Source: Daucus carota subsp. sativus | Lineage: Eukaryota; Streptophyta; Magnoliopsida; Apiales; Apiaceae | Length of the DNA: 64,000 bases | Direction: 5' to 3' | Assembly: GCF_001625215.2 (NCBI RefSeq) | Contig: NC_030385.2 | Location: 11,959,135-12,023,134 of the forward strand | Shown: in pieces, positions 27,210 to 41,100 of the stretch | Numbering within the stretch: position 1 is the stretch's first letter | Layout: each line of letters opens with the position of its first letter | Made by a program: the position numbers and the translations under genes | The notes under the pieces: model-generated | What the model saw: the letters and a program-made list of their open reading frames with translations, nothing else | What the model was told of the DNA's origin: nothing | Database searches by the model: none

Positions 27210-29961
27210 ATGGATGAAAGTATTTTGCAGCAAGAAGCGCCTCAAAATCCATCGACAGATGAAGTGGTACGTTGATTTGATTTTTCAATTCAGTATGATA
27301 TCGTTTTTTCAATTTATTATGACAGATTGTGCTTTAATTCAGTTTAGTATGAATTACCCTTTTAATGCTCTGTTTTTTGCTGCTTGTATTAGATACACAT
27401 AGATTTGGAAAATCAAGAAGTGAAGAGTGATGATAAACGAGAGGAGATATGTGATGAGAAGGCCAAAAAGACTTCACCGGCGTGGGATTATTTTGTGAAA
27501 ATAGCGGGCTGTCCAGTGGGAAAAGAGAAAGCCAAATGCAGTTTATGTAATGTTGTGATAGGATGTTTTTCACGAAACGGCACTTCGGCAATGATGAATC
27601 ACTTGAAAACGGTATGTCCTAAATCACCGCTTCGTACTAATCTTGATAAATTGCAAAAGACGTTGCGATTTGAAAAAGTATCAAGTAAAGATAAATTTCA
27701 CACGGTTGAAACTCACACATTTAATCAAGAGAGGTTAAGAAAAAAACTTGCTCTAATGTGTATCAAAGATAATCAACCCTTTAGGATTGTGGAACATGAA
27801 GGGTTTAGAGAGTTGATGAATGAAGCGGAACCAAGATTTAAGATGCCAAGTAGATGGACGGTTGCTAGGGATTGTCTTAAAATATATGGAGAAGAGTTAG
27901 TAAAGTTAAAAAAGAGTTTGGTATCTCAAAGAGTCTCCTTTACCACGGATACTTGGACATCGATACAAAACATTAATTATATGTGTCTTACGGCTCATTG
28001 GATTAATGATGATTGGAAGATGTGCAAAAAAATCTTAAACTTTCCTCAAATTGGAAGTCATAAAGGGGTTGCTATAGGAAAGATTTTAGTTGATTTATTT
28101 GCACAATGGGGGATTGATCGTGTATTTACTATCACATTGGATAATGCATCCTCAAATGATAATGCAATTTGTTATTTAAAGAAATTTCTTAGTGGGCCGG
28201 AAGCTATATTAGAAAATAAGTTCCTACATATGCGTTGTTGTGCTCACATATTGAATTTGGTGGTGAAGGATGGTTTGAAAGAACAACATGAATCAATTGC
28301 TAGAATTCGAAATGCAACTAGATATGTTAGGTCCTCTCCCGCAAGACTTGATAAATTCAAAAAATGTGTGGAAAGAGAGAAGATAAAATGTGATAAGATG
28401 GTGATTCTTGATGTAGATACTAGATGGAATTCAACTTACTCCATGTTGGATGTTGCGGTTAAATTTGAGAGAGCTTTCATAAGAATGCTTATTGAAGATG
28501 TTGATTATGAAAAATTCTTTAGGGTGAATAATTTAGAGAGCATGGTTGAAAATCCTAAGAAAAAGAAGAAGAAACTTGTTGAAGGTGCTCCACTTTATGA
28601 TGATTTTGCTAATGTCAATCGTTTCATTCAATTTCTAGGAATCTTCTATGATGTTACAATGAAATTATCGGGTTCCAAATATTGCACTTCCAATGTCTTT
28701 TTTGTTGAGCTTGTAAAAGTTCAAGAGGCTATTATTAAATTGTGTTCAAGTGAAGACATAATAATGAGAGATATGGCTAAAAGGATGAAGGATAAGTATG
28801 ACAAGTATTGGGATAATGTGGAAAATACTAATTTCTTGTTATATGTGGCGGTTGTGCTAGATCCTAGGTATAAAATGAGTTACATAGAATTTTGTTTTGC
28901 CAAAATTTATGGGAGAGGGTCTAGTAAAGATTTTATAATGTGTGACAAAGTCTTGAAGACATTGCAAGAACTTTTTGACTACTATATGAGAATGAAAGGA
29001 CATGAAAATACATCTTCTCAATTTACAACAAAGCAATCGGATGATTCATGGAACGATGATTTTGAAAAGTATATGGAAGATCGGGAGCAAGGGGGGGTGG
29101 GAAAATCGGAACTTGATGTGTACTTAGTTGAAGCAAGAGAAAGAAAAAGTGAAGGTTTTGATATTTTAGGTTGGTGGAAGGTGAATTCCACAAGATTTCC
29201 GATACTCTCAGAAATGGCTAGGCACGTCTTGGGTATGCCGGTTTCTTCTGTTGCCTCAGAAGTTGCTTTTAGCACCGGTGGAAGGACAATAGATGCTTAT
29301 CGAAGTTCTCTTTCACCAAAGACGGCAGAAGCTCTGATCTGTAGCCAAGACTGGCTAAGAACTTCGGATACTGTCACTGATTTGAGAGGAGAACCAGAGG
29401 AGTTTTTGCAGCTTGAGAAATTGGAAAATGGTGAGCACATTCTGAATTTTTTGCTTTCTTTCTATTTCTAAACTGCTGCATTTCTGAATCTGCTGCATTT
29501 CTGAATATTATGCTTGAGAAATTGGAAAATGGTGAGCACATTCTGAATCTGCTGCATTTCTGAATATTATGTTTCATTTGACAGTTCCTGTTAGTTGCTG
29601 TTAAATACTTTGTGTATACTGGAGATAAATTGTGTATACTCATCATTTGTGTATACTGGAGATAAATTCTGAATCCACTCATTTGAACAGAAAAGTTGGC
29701 ATAAGATCATTGGAAACATTGTTCTTGCAAATGCTCAGTACCTGATTTATATGTACTGTTATCACTTATTAGATGCAATTGTCATCTTTCATATCTTGAC
29801 AATACTCATGCACTTTAATACTCTTTTTTGTTTATCTCTATTTTCTTATGATTGTTAATTTATCTCTGTTTTAATATTGTGTTTTGTTTATATCAATTTT
29901 TTCAGATGAGCTAACTGGGGTTGGAGCTTCCATTCAGCACCTAGACATTGACGAAGATTAG
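27210..29961 (+). CDS. hAT transposase (BED finger, RICESLEEPER-like)
   Basis: Three exons, 27210-27266, 27393-29430 and 29906-29961, join in frame to about 716 residues. The start ATG was chosen because its 19-codon exon splices in phase 0 onto the long exon, which itself lacks an upstream ATG. An N-terminal BED zinc finger uses C68, C71, H89 and C94. The catalytic core has FTTDTWTS and TLDNASSND, typical of the first acidic positions of hAT enzymes, and MRCCAHILNLVVKDGL. The C-terminal dimerisation domain has PVSSVASEVAFSTGGR. Without splicing the last intron the frame would end IL..FYF; splicing restores an acidic tail, as in relatives. The product binds the element ends and cuts and pastes it. 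No stop or frameshift is visible. Confidence 0.9.
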
Positions 29962-30065
29962 CATGTAACTTGCTTTTGAGAATGTAATAGGCGATCCAGG
30001 AGGCATGAAACTGATATGCTTTTGAGGCATGAAACTGATATGCTTTTGAGACATGAAACTGATCA
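29412..30065. repeat. short tandem duplications inside the hAT 3' region
   Basis: TTGAGAAATTGGAAAATGGT occurs at 29412 and again near 29514, so the exon-2 donor context is duplicated. TGTGTATACTGGAGATAAAT occurs twice (about 29610 and 29649). A 26-bp GCATGAAACTGATATGCTTT unit is repeated nearly three times at 30002-30062. Confidence 0.75.
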
Positions 30066-30355
30066 ACTGAATGTGTATCAATATTTATGTAAACTTTGGA
30101 TGGATCATGGATGGATGCATAATTCTTACTTAAGTTTTAATTATTTATGTATAATTATTCTTTCTTTTTTTAAGCGGTTTTATAACCGAAACCGAACCGA
30201 TAGAAACCGAATCCGAGGATTTGGAACCGAAACCGAATCCGAGGATGAGGTTGCGGTTGAGGTTTTCGATTTCTAAAACCGAGGGCATGCGGTTGCGGTT
30301 GCGGTTTTATCCAAAAACCGCACCGAACCCGCATCCGCTCTACACTAATACACGT

Positions 30356-31019
30356 AGTCCACATCACATCACTTAACATACACATCTGATGCTAAAGATA
30401 AATGGTCACGTGGTCAGAATACACAATCAACATATATCAAAATTTATAAAAATATTATTGGCAACTTGGTTAACAACTATTAACCATTATTAAATTATAT
30501 AATTAATATTTAAGAAATAGATATTTAATAAACCTGAAATAAATGTACAATTACTCATGTATTATAAAAATCACACTCCATGAAAATTATTCTCATTTAA
30601 AACATAATATTACAAAATTATCATTTATAATAATAGATTAATAAAACTAAAATACATATACATGCACGTACACAACGAACCAGCAATAATAACAAAAAGC
30701 ATTTAGTCATTAAAATTATCTACTTGCATGGTATAAATACTATACATTTATTAACATATGCTTTGATACTGACAATTTTGAAAAGTAAGCAGGACACTTA
30801 TATTTACTTATTTAATACCTGTTAATGCATATACCATATTAATTCACACAATTTAACACATATAATTATTTATTCATGACCAGATGCTTTTAAGGGACAT
30901 AATATACATGAATATTTATTATACATTACTACCTTCTCAACCACAAGAGTATAAAAGCATACAGATTTTCATATGAGTTTTAAAAAATGTAAATGCATCG
31001 TATACATATATATATCAAT
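30356..31019. other. AT-rich intergenic DNA
   Basis: No gene, RNA or element end recognised. Confidence 0.4.
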
Positions 31020-31591
31020 TAAACACTTTCTTCTTCCTTTTTGTTGCTTGATAATCTTCCTATAAATTTAGTTTTCAAATTTTGCCAATAGTCGATTGAC
31101 CGGGGTGTTAAATTGTTGAACCATCGAAGTGATGTTCCTAGGAGACAGGTGTATAAAACCTACATCTTGCAATCTCCGAGTGTCAATAAAAGGCCATTCT
31201 TCCATAAAAAAATGTTCAGGAAATCATTTGGGTCCTTGGATCTGTCAAAGTGCTCGAGGGGAGGAATTTTTAAACTGTGATCGATTTTGGCTAGCTCGAT
31301 GGCCTCGGGCAAGATGCTTTCCCAGGGCAGTTTGATTCCTGATTGACTTCTAATGTAGTCCTTAAAGAGTGTAATGTCACTTTTTAGTTTGGCTAGGTCG
31401 ACATGGGATCGCGCCCCCAGGTCGTCGGCCTCACTTTTTATTGGTTCGTTGGTCCGTCGGGGTCTGATCATTAGGCTGTGAGAAACAGACGATTCTCCTT
31501 TGGAAGTTTCGAAAGGGGTCCATGTTGAGTCGCTATGTGGAAAATGACAATCAAACTTTAATACGTAAATAATTTCGCACCCACCCAACAC
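31020..31591 (-). pseudogene. Ty3/Gypsy retrotransposon gag fragment, broken
   Basis: Read leftward, the frame contains IKLPWESILPEAIELAKIDH, then PPLEHFDRSKDPNDFLN, the plant Gypsy gag signature that precedes the first helix. A stop follows after GDCKM, near 31160. The same frame then resumes with LGTSLRWFNNLTPRSIDYW, the conserved gag motif, before a second stop near 31020. No LTR, protease or polymerase accompanies it, so this is a short decayed fragment. Confidence 0.75.
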
Positions 31592-34134
31592 AAAATCTTA
31601 CATTTACGATCCAAAGGTGCGTGGCAAATAAAACAAAGTTCCTTTCATATGAAAAAAATATTCTTAATTTCAAGATTTTAAACTATCGAACGATGTTTTT
31701 AATATTTTATAATTAAAATAATCCAAGGATGCATGGAAAACAAAACATAGTTTCGTTTATAATTATAATAAAAAAGAAACCGTAATTAATATGTTTTAAA
31801 ATTTTTAAATATTTTATGTTTTGAATTTAATTTGTCAAAAAAAATTATTATGATATCAAAATGTGGGAAATATCAAATTCTCGAAAACAGGGCAACAAAA
31901 AAAAATAAAGACAAAGCAAAATCGCACAATTCAAATTTCCGCAACAAACACGGGATACTATTCACGATGCATGCATGTATTACTTTGTAGATTGTCAATC
32001 AGAGCTCAGTACGTAAATATTATCACACACAAACAACACAACTCTTTATACGAAACCCACTCAAGTGGCTGCCATTTGCAAATTACTATACAAAACAGTG
32101 AAAAGTGGAGAAATAATGGACAACAATCTGCCATATACAATGGCACCACGTAATTGAAAGCAAGTTGGAGTGTGAAGAGCTGAAACCCAACTTTCAAATA
32201 GTGTTACATGATATAAAAATATGATAAAAGGGATATCTTATTGGTATTTAGGTATTTAGATGTTTGTCAATAAGTAAATTATATGATGTGATATTGTGAG
32301 CAGAATAATGAGTACTGAAGAGAGTATCTAGCTAATGTGTGGACCCAAAGAAGAGTGATCCATATCTGACTATGAAGATGAAGAGCTTAGTGACACAAAA
32401 TTGAAGGATTTTGCTTAGGAGAATCAGCCCTACGAGGATGAAGATGATGAAGAAAACCTCAATCCCGACAAACTTTAGTTCACTGCATCTTTTGAGGAGT
32501 CTGAGTGTGAGGAGTCTAAGTATCAATCAAAGAAGACTTTAATATATACTTAAATATATTTCTAGAAAGATAAATTACTTTGGTGGGTCGTGAATAATTT
32601 TAAATGATTTAAACCAATTTTCTAGGGTAAACACTGTATTACGAAAAACTGAAAGAGACCAGTTTTATGTGAAGGAGATCAGTTTTATATTGATTGAATT
32701 GTTATAGTCGAATTGATTGATTAATTAAGTTATATGTGATGTTCAAATTATTAAAATAGGGATAACAAAGGTGGGCTTTAGAAAAGTTATTGAAAATCCA
32801 AAATCATTACTTATTTCATATGGGTCACACGGGTCATAGATATTATATCCACAACTAAGATTTGTTTAGTTAAATGAAATAAAGTGTATTTGTTTATGTA
32901 ATTATATTTAATTCAATCAATATTAGTTAATGTGAATCGGTAAGTTTCGGGTGATAGGCATTAATTTAAATTATTTATATATATATAGTTGTAAACCTAT
33001 TTTTGTCATTCAATGGACATCTGTAAAATTGTAAAATTTAAATAAGAACTCGTAAAATTTGTAAAATTTTAAAATTTCTATTTTGTTCAAGATTCAAATG
33101 TTAATTGGTTGATAAAAGTTTCATAAATTTTGACGAGTATGAATGATTTTCCTTGTTTCTTCAAAACTTTATCTTTTTCTAGAACTATATGAAATATAAA
33201 AACTAATAACTGTAAACTTTTCTGAAAAGCAGATACATGACGACATCAGTGGGGCCCATTTGGTTGTGACGGTTTATGTAAGTTCTTCCTGTTCATATCC
33301 TTTGCTGGAATTATATTAAATTTTTTTGCTACCTTTTACCAATGGGGTTGGGAAAAACTGTTGCCCTACAAGGAAATGTTAGAAATTTATCCCCTCATCT
33401 CCTTATGCGTATTCAAAAGTCTGGAACGGACCATTTATGCTCAACCAATGTAACTGAAGTGACTCTAAAAAGAATATGTGATGAGTAGATATGAGGATTT
33501 GAATTGACACGGGTACAAAAGAATTTAATCACAAGTACGCATCTCTAGAAACATTTTTCTGTAATTTACATGCCGATTCAGAACTCCATGATAAGTAAAT
33601 TGAATTTTTTATGCTAAGAATGTGTGTGTGCATTTGTGTAGATTCTGTCATGTCATTAGAGTAATTTGCTTGATGACTTCCCTTATGAGGAGGTTTACCG
33701 TCGATTCATCAAAGTGGGCAGTTTTTGTTACCGATGATGATGATGATGTAGATGGCTGGATGAGCTTCATCAAGTCTCGTTTATCGGGTTTGTTACAGTC
33801 GGTAGGTTCTTTTGAATATAAATTGAATGTATTATGGAAACCTTTTGGAAGCTTTTTTTTTCCATTAAAAATAATAACACGGACGAATGAAAAAATATTA
33901 CCGGTCTGGTCTTAACTCTCGTGGTTTTACTTAATCAAGTTATAGTTTAAATCAATTTTCCTGAGAAGCACGACAACTTGATTGAGCTTAGATATAATAC
34001 CTTGGAGCTCGAGTAAGACACACCTGAGGCTTTACTAGGAAACCAAGCAGAATGCTAAATTATTAAAATCTAAACCACCATTACTCTCTAAATTTTGAAA
34101 CTAATAGAATTATATAATTTAACAAAATGTAAAA
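31592..34134. other. intergenic DNA with possible degenerate coding remnant
   Basis: No intact gene. Around 32340-32550 the + strand gives an acidic Asp/Glu/Ser-rich translation broken by several stops, which could be the remnant of a transposase N-terminus, but I cannot assign it. The open frame 33622-33915 contains a GATGAT run and has no recognisable domain. Confidence 0.3.
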
Positions 34135-34871
34135 TGGATACTTAGGGTGAAAACGAGTCGAACATCTTCGAGTATATATGTGGTCGGATTCTACTCGAAT
34201 TTATAACTACTCGTTTTTATTCGACTCGTATTCGATAATTTTTAAAAAAAATTGATCATATTCGACTCGAGTTCGATTTCTAATATTCGTATTCGATTCG
34301 ACTCGATCCGTATAAATATCGAATAATTTATATATATCGAACTTTTATATTTATTTGGATTCGATCACATTATATATATTAATACTTGATTTTTTAAAAA
34401 TAAATATTCGATTGATTTTCATGACATAGATTAAGCCAGGTATTAAGCAGATCAAAACACATTATTCGATTTAGTCTCTTTCAGTACTTATATAAGAAGG
34501 CTCAGTACTTGTCAGTATATTACAAGTCATTTGCTGCATGAACCGGGAGCCAAAAACCATGCCTCCATTCCTACTTGAAAACTCCACCAGAAATATAATA
34601 TTAAAGTTTAAAACTCCACCAGAAAATATAACATGAATACATGCAATCAATTATAACTACATAGAAACATTGTTACGCAATTTATTCAAATATCAAATAT
34701 TAATATGTCTTGAGCAACACCAATCCAATATTAAGGTACCAACAGAGCCTTTATTACATCACACCAAATTAAAAACTAAGTCTTAGAGAAGAAAATAAAA
34801 GCCAAACTCTGAAACTGATAGTAAAATGAGTTGCCCAGCTACAACTTCTTTATTCCTTCATCCTTTTGAGT

Positions 34872-37236
34872 TTAATCCAACACCACCGAACCAGAGCAAC
34901 TAGATGAATCAGTTAACTCACCTTCCTCATCATACTGCAAACAAATTAGTATTTGAAAACAATATATTATTACATATTAAATACATATCTACTAGTATAA
35001 GAACAACATAATAAAAAATATTATAATACCATTGGATTCAGAGTAAAATTTGAAATTTTGTAATCAGCTCTAAGCCAATCAGAAGTGCAAATCAAGGCTT
35101 CAACAGTTTCTGGCTTCAAAGAACTCCTGTACTGATCTAGCACTCGGCCACCTGCACTAAAGGTAGATTCAGAAGCCACTGTAGTGATTGGAACAGAAAG
35201 AATATCTTTGGCCATCTCTGACAATACTCTAAATTTTAGAGTATTACTCTTCCACCATTGTAGAGCATCAAATGACTCCCCTAGAGAGCATATGTATCTT
35301 CCTTCCTCCAGATAGACATCCAAATCAGATTTTAAAGGAGATATATGATCAATTCCTTGAGCCCAAGTATTAAACTCAGCAATGCTTTTAGTCATATTCT
35401 TACCACCACCCAACTGAACTGCAGAATCAATGTTACTAGTAGACGAAATGGAATTGGTGGACATACCTTTGCAATGATTTGTAGCATAGTGATTATACAA
35501 CTCATGCAAAGTCATGAGAACTAAATCAGCATTTCGTTTTGCTTCTGCATCAATCAAGTATATTTTAGGAAAACAGAAGTGAATCAAGAACATCTTATAT
35601 CTGGGATCAAGCACAGATGCAATAGCCATCAATAAATTACATTCTGACCAGTGCTTGTCAAACTTGACCTTCATTTTCATAGCCATATTCCTCATAAATT
35701 CAGACTCATCAACACAAGTTGAAAGTAACAACTCTTTGATTTTCCAAATCTCTGGAAGAAAGATATTTGAAGTTGGATACTCAAAGCCTGAAAAAATAGT
35801 GGTTGCTTCATGAAACACTTCTAAAAACCGAATTACTTTTATCATTTTTTCCCAATCCTCTTCAGAAGGGATAGAACGAAAAAAAGGATCCCTCTCATGG
35901 TACCTTGGAAACACATCTTTATATATCAAAGCAGAATCTAGCATTGCATATGTCGAATTCCATCTTGTCGCGACATCTAATGTAAGTTTCTTAACATTAG
36001 ACAATTGACATTGCCTAGCTATTTCATAGAACTTATGTAACCTGCTTGGAGAACCCTTTAGATACTTCATACTATCTCTGACATTAGCAATTATATCCCC
36101 TATAATGCTTAATCCATCCTGAACCATTAAATTAAGTACATGGGCACAACATCTGACATGAAAAATCTTTCCACCAAAATGTAAGTTGCCTTTCAAGGAA
36201 AATGAATCTTTCAAATGCCTAGCTGCAGAATCATTACTAGATGCATTATCCAAAGTAATAGTTGAAATTTTATTCTCAATTCCCCATTGGTTCAAGCATG
36301 TAAAAATGGAATCACTTATCATGAGACCAGTGTGAGGCGGGGGAATATGACAAAAGTTAATTACCCTTTTCTGTAGCTTCCAATCAGGATCAACGAAATG
36401 AGCAGTGATTGTCATATAGCCTACGGTTTGGTTTGAAGTCCACAAATCCGAAGTCAGGCTAATTGTTCTTACACTAGTAAAAAAGGCCATTAACTTTTTT
36501 CTTTCAAGGGCATATATTTTCATACAATCAGCTCTAATCGTAACCCTTGACATCGGTTCAAATCTAGGATTTAGACTCCTCAAATACATGACAAAGAAAG
36601 GATGCTCGACCATTCTAAATGGGTACTCATGAACAATTATCATTTTAGCCAAAATTTCTCTAACCTTTTCTCTATCATACTTAAAAGAAGTCAAACTGTT
36701 CAACTTGCCCTCAGGATCAACACTAGGAAAAGACAACACCTTTTGATTTGTACCAGAAATTTTAGCCAATCGTACCATACGAACATTCAAATGTCTTCCC
36801 AGGTGACTAGTTGAACCACTAGATTGAGGTGCCATATTTAAACCACAATGGTTGCACTCAATTTTCTTTTCTCCATTTTCAAGTTCAGTTTTTGTAAAAT
36901 CAAGCCATACCTTTGAGGTTGTCCTCTTATTTCTTACTTTCTTTTTTGCAGCAACCTGAGCAGCAAGAGATGATTGTCCATTGGATTGGTCGATGACCCT
37001 TTTTCGAACAACTTCAGTAGCATTCTGAGTCTCTTGATTGTCAACTTGGCTGACATTAGTACCTATCATATATCAATAAACATTATCATACATAAGTTTT
37101 CACACCAAATAAAGATCAAGGATCGATTACGAATTACAAACTAATATGAACTAATAATGGATAATTCAGATACACAAAGCAAAAGACAAAAATAATCACC
37201 ATTTTCAACTTCAGCTGATCCTAAATCAATATTCAT
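34872..37236 (-). CDS. hAT transposase (BED finger, RICESLEEPER-like)
   Basis: Three exons, 37236-37200, 37062-35030 and 34934-34872, join in frame (phase 1, then phase 0) to about 710 residues. The first exon supplies the ATG (MNIDLGSAEVEN). The BED finger has IECNHC and SHLGRH. The core has LTSDLWTSNQTVGYMTITAH, TITLDNASSNDSAARHL and HVRCCAHVLNLMVQDGL. The dimerisation domain has PITTVASESTFSAGGRVLD. The last short exon ends SGSVVLD after an acidic stretch. The architecture matches the transposase at 27210-29961 but the sequences are clearly diverged, so the two elements belong to different families. No frameshift or stop is visible. Confidence 0.9.
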
Positions 37237-37452
37237 GTTGAACACGAAATGAATATCAATGGTTGTATAACTTCAGAGGAACTAGATGTACTGGTAAAGT
37301 GTATGGGGTTTCTAGGGATAATAATCTTTATATAGGCGTAAAATATCGAATGAAAATCAAAATTAACAACTCATACCTTTGGGATTGAATGATTGATCGC
37401 CTTGATTTCGAAGTTTGTGTTGATTTCTTCGAACAGATTGGTATATTTGATA

Positions 37453-37686
37453 CTCCCTCCGTTCCTAAATAATAGTCGCTTTGACTTTTTGCACGTATTT
37501 TGAGGTGCAATAAAAACATATTTCTACACATTATTTTCCAAAATTTCTTTTTTTGAATAAAAATATAGATGTCAAACTTTTATTCAGAAAAAAAAAATTG
37601 AAAAATAATATATAAAAATATATTTTTTGTACACCTCAAATTACGTGAACAAAGTCAAAGCGACTATTATTTAGGAACGGAGGGAG
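37453..37686. mobile_element. Stowaway-type MITE inserted in the hAT leader
   Basis: CTCCCTCCGTTCCTAAATAA and its inverse form long, nearly perfect terminal repeats (over 35 bp), flanked by TA (37451-37452 and 37687-37688). It lies about 216 bp upstream of the transposase start codon, in the element's presumed promoter region. Confidence 0.9.
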
Positions 37687-38113
37687 TAGCAACTATCTGT
37701 TTTGTAAAAGAGGGATCAATTATCTGCTTAATTGAGATACTGCATAGCTATACATCGGTGATTGATATTTTATCATATCAATTCCTCTATTCTTTCCTTA
37801 CCGAAAGACAGCTAAGAGCTTAAGTCACGCGTGTATCATAAATATATTTTATATTTTACATATATATGTACCGTATGTAATTCGAATATAAATGAGCGAA
37901 TCCGAATCGAATATTTGAATCTAAACCGAGCCGCCGAATCAAAATCTGAACGAATAATATAATGGTCATATTCGACTCGAAATTTATTCGAATAGCAAAA
38001 TGGATTCGAATTCGTCTGAATTTTATACGAATACAAGCAATATTCGTTTTGCAACGAGTCGGATCCGGTTCGAATCCGGATTACTCGGATTCGTTTTCAG
38101 CCCTATGGATACT

Positions 38114-41100
38114 TATTATTTCTAAAATTATCAAAATTACCTTCATCATGCCTTCGAGCTTATTTCTAAAGAATTCCTTTGACCTTTATGAGAATTAGGC
38201 TGAGTTTTTGTCTCCATTGTAGGACACTTCCACGATTGCTTGAATTTATTACCTTTAGTCAAGTTTAAATTAGTTGTACTTGTATATGATTTAGTTACTG
38301 ATAAACCTTGTGTGAACCATGTTTGCAAGTGCCGAAAAACATATGCAACAATTATATCTTTATACAAAAACTAAACAACACAGATGCACGTAGTAAATTC
38401 AAAGAATATAGCAAACATAGTATGAATAAAACTGATGTACGTACCTGTGGGGCCTAGGGTATGTATTATAAAACTGATAAAGATTACAAAATCAGGCGGA
38501 ATTGTCGAATTATAAACAAGCGTACATAATCTCCACAAACAAACCTACATAATGACAACTAACAAAGAAAATCACAAACTACATTACAGCTAATCTACAA
38601 ACCGAGGTTGCTATTTTCTGCATTAGTTATAGTTCTAGACAGATACTGATATACATATATTATCTTCAAACGTGTCATGAATTATGTTCGCCAGCACTTA
38701 ACAATATTTCAATTAAACACAAACATTGGGGCTGTAAGTATAATGAAAGTCAACAAAACAATTATAATGAAATTAGCAACTACTTGAATAATCACAAAAT
38801 CATTTCATAATTACGAAATCCTTAGGATACTTCAGTGTATATTGTGTGTGTGTGTCAGAGAGCGGAGGAACGAGAGAAAGAGAAAACAATAGCAAAATAG
38901 AGACAGAAAGAAAGAGAGCGAGCGAGCGAGCGAGATAGAGAAAGAGCAAGATAGAGATAGAGACACATAGAGAGAGAGGGAGAGGGAGAGGGGGGGAGAG
39001 AGAGATTAAGGTAACCGCTAACTGCTAACTTAGAATTTCTATACATTTAATGAAGACATTAAGGTAAAATAGAACTATAAAAAGAAAAGCTCCTCATCCA
39101 AGCGGATTGAACATGCTAGTGCGTGTAAGTTTGTGGGAATAAAATTAGGGCTAAAACATTATTAATGGTAATATTTTACTAGGCTGGACTATGCTATACA
39201 AGTATAGATATTAGGGCTTAAATAAATTGAACGGTTCTCGTTTACTTATAATGCTTTTGTGTATTTAAGTCGCGAAGAAAGTTTGAAGAAGATTTGTTTA
39301 ATTGCTGGTACTTTGTTGCATGATTGATGTGACTTAGTTTATAGTATCGTTTAACGACGAGGACTAAAGATTCATTTCTCTCATGAGTACTTTTTTATAC
39401 AAATAATTGATTTGGTTTTAAATTTTTTATATATTACAACTAATTTAAACATTAATCTAATAAAAATTATTTAAATAATTAAATAAATATGTCAGAAATC
39501 ATGAATATCCATCATTGAACCTATGACACATATAATTCTGAATTCTTTGATACGTTAAGAAAGATACTTACAGAGAACTTGTTGTGTGCCGCGTTGAATC
39601 AAACTCTGCTGTTTGCATAATTTTATGGTCTGCATAAAAAGGTTAAACAGATTATGTCCTGACTGCATAAAAATGAATTGACTTTGCAGGAATAACAATC
39701 ACATAACATATTGGGATGTTCGTATACTCCAGTTAATTCAAGTATCTCTATAAGTATTGACATATATATGACGTATATATAGAAATAATTACAATACATC
39801 TCCAATATTTAGAGTTGTATAATTATCATAAGATTCAGGGTCTCAACATAAATCCTCCAACAATAACGGTTTAGCCGACCATAATAATAAAATAAACAAA
39901 AAATATGGGGAGATTAAGATACGATACAAAATATAAGGTAGACTTATAAGTATATTTTGTTGGACAATTGTGATAATAATACCCATTCCACAATGTCATA
40001 ATACCGGCCAAAAATTTGCATAAGGATTATTAAATAATGAACATCCAAACGGAATATATCTGCAAATTTAAGATAGCTATTGTATAAAAAAAAAGGTTTT
40101 TTACAAATTAACATGTAAATATCAACAAGTTCATAATAAAAATAATTTACTTAAATTAAACTTAAATTTTATTATTTATAGTTTAATATTTTAATATAAT
40201 AAAACTCACGTGGATATAATTCTCAGCTTAAAAAGGATGCCTGAAGATTAAAGAACATGATGTAAGCAGCCTGGCGTAATCATTAATCACTACTTCACCA
40301 GTCAACCAAAGCTATGCGGCTCCTTATATTTAATTATCGGATCATATTTTCTACTAGCTTTATAGCGACATTTCCATTGAAATTACGAAGAAATGAATGG
40401 AAAATGAACAAAATGCACCGTATATGGTTCAATTATGGTGACGAAATTACCATTGTTTTTAATAAAAAAAGATAAATATTAAATTATTTTTGTTGCAAAT
40501 TTTTCCAATAAACGTCCAAGTATGTGGATAGCATAAGTTGAAAATTAAGCGAGGAATCTGCAAGCGGCAGTACGAAGACAAAGGCTAGCGTTAGCAGAAT
40601 AAATTACCATTTTGTATTCCGTCCCGACCATATTTTTTACACTTTTATTTTTAAATATCTCATTCAATTCTTTACTACTCTGTTTTTTTGTTTTTATACA
40701 TTTTTACTTTTTTTGGATATTTCACTATACATTTTATAACTTTACTAAAATAGAAATTTTTTTTAATAGCAATTTTTTGAATTACATATATTTATATTTG
40801 ATAATATATTTGTCATATATGTCCTTTGTAATTGATTATATATTTAGTTATTGAATTGTATAATTCGTTTATACCTATAAGACTTGTTGTATTTTTACTT
40901 TAATTATTATGTTCTTTTTGAGAGAGTGTCATAATTGATGCTTTTTGATCGTATATTAGATTTTGTTTGTCGTTTATTAATGATTGTATCATTTTAGAGG
41001 ATTTTGTTTCGGTATCTAGCATAATCATTCATACTTGGCTCTTTTTTTTTCCTCCTTTTTTTCTCTCTCTTTATTTTCTTCCTTTCCGCGGCTTTTTGTC

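Larger units (their letters stand above)
26648..30347 (+). mobile_element. full-length hAT transposon, 3700 bp
   Basis: A perfect 8-bp duplication ATACACGT flanks the element (26640-26647 and 30348-30355). The ends begin TAGGGCTGAGC and, inverted, TAGTGTAGAGC, an imperfect short terminal repeat. Both subterminal regions carry many AACCGAAACCG repeats, likely transposase binding sites. It encloses one transposase gene with intact splice sites and may be autonomous. Confidence 0.92.
34143..38105 (-). mobile_element. full-length hAT transposon, 3963 bp
   Basis: A perfect 8-bp duplication TGGATACT flanks it (34135-34142 and 38106-38113). Ends: TAGGGTGAAAACGAGTCGAA at the left and, inverted, TAGGGCTGAAAACGAATCCG at the right. 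Subterminal regions carry TTCGACTCG/CGAATCG repeats, distinct from those of the element at 26648. A Stowaway MITE is inserted at 37453-37686. It encloses one intact transposase gene on the minus strand. Confidence 0.92.

Noticed and set aside
31129..31335. 68-residue + strand open frame
   Set aside because: It is the shadow of the minus-strand Gypsy gag remnant.
33622..33915. 97-residue open frame with an Asp run
   Set aside because: No recognisable domain or splice partners; the Asp run is a GATGAT microsatellite.
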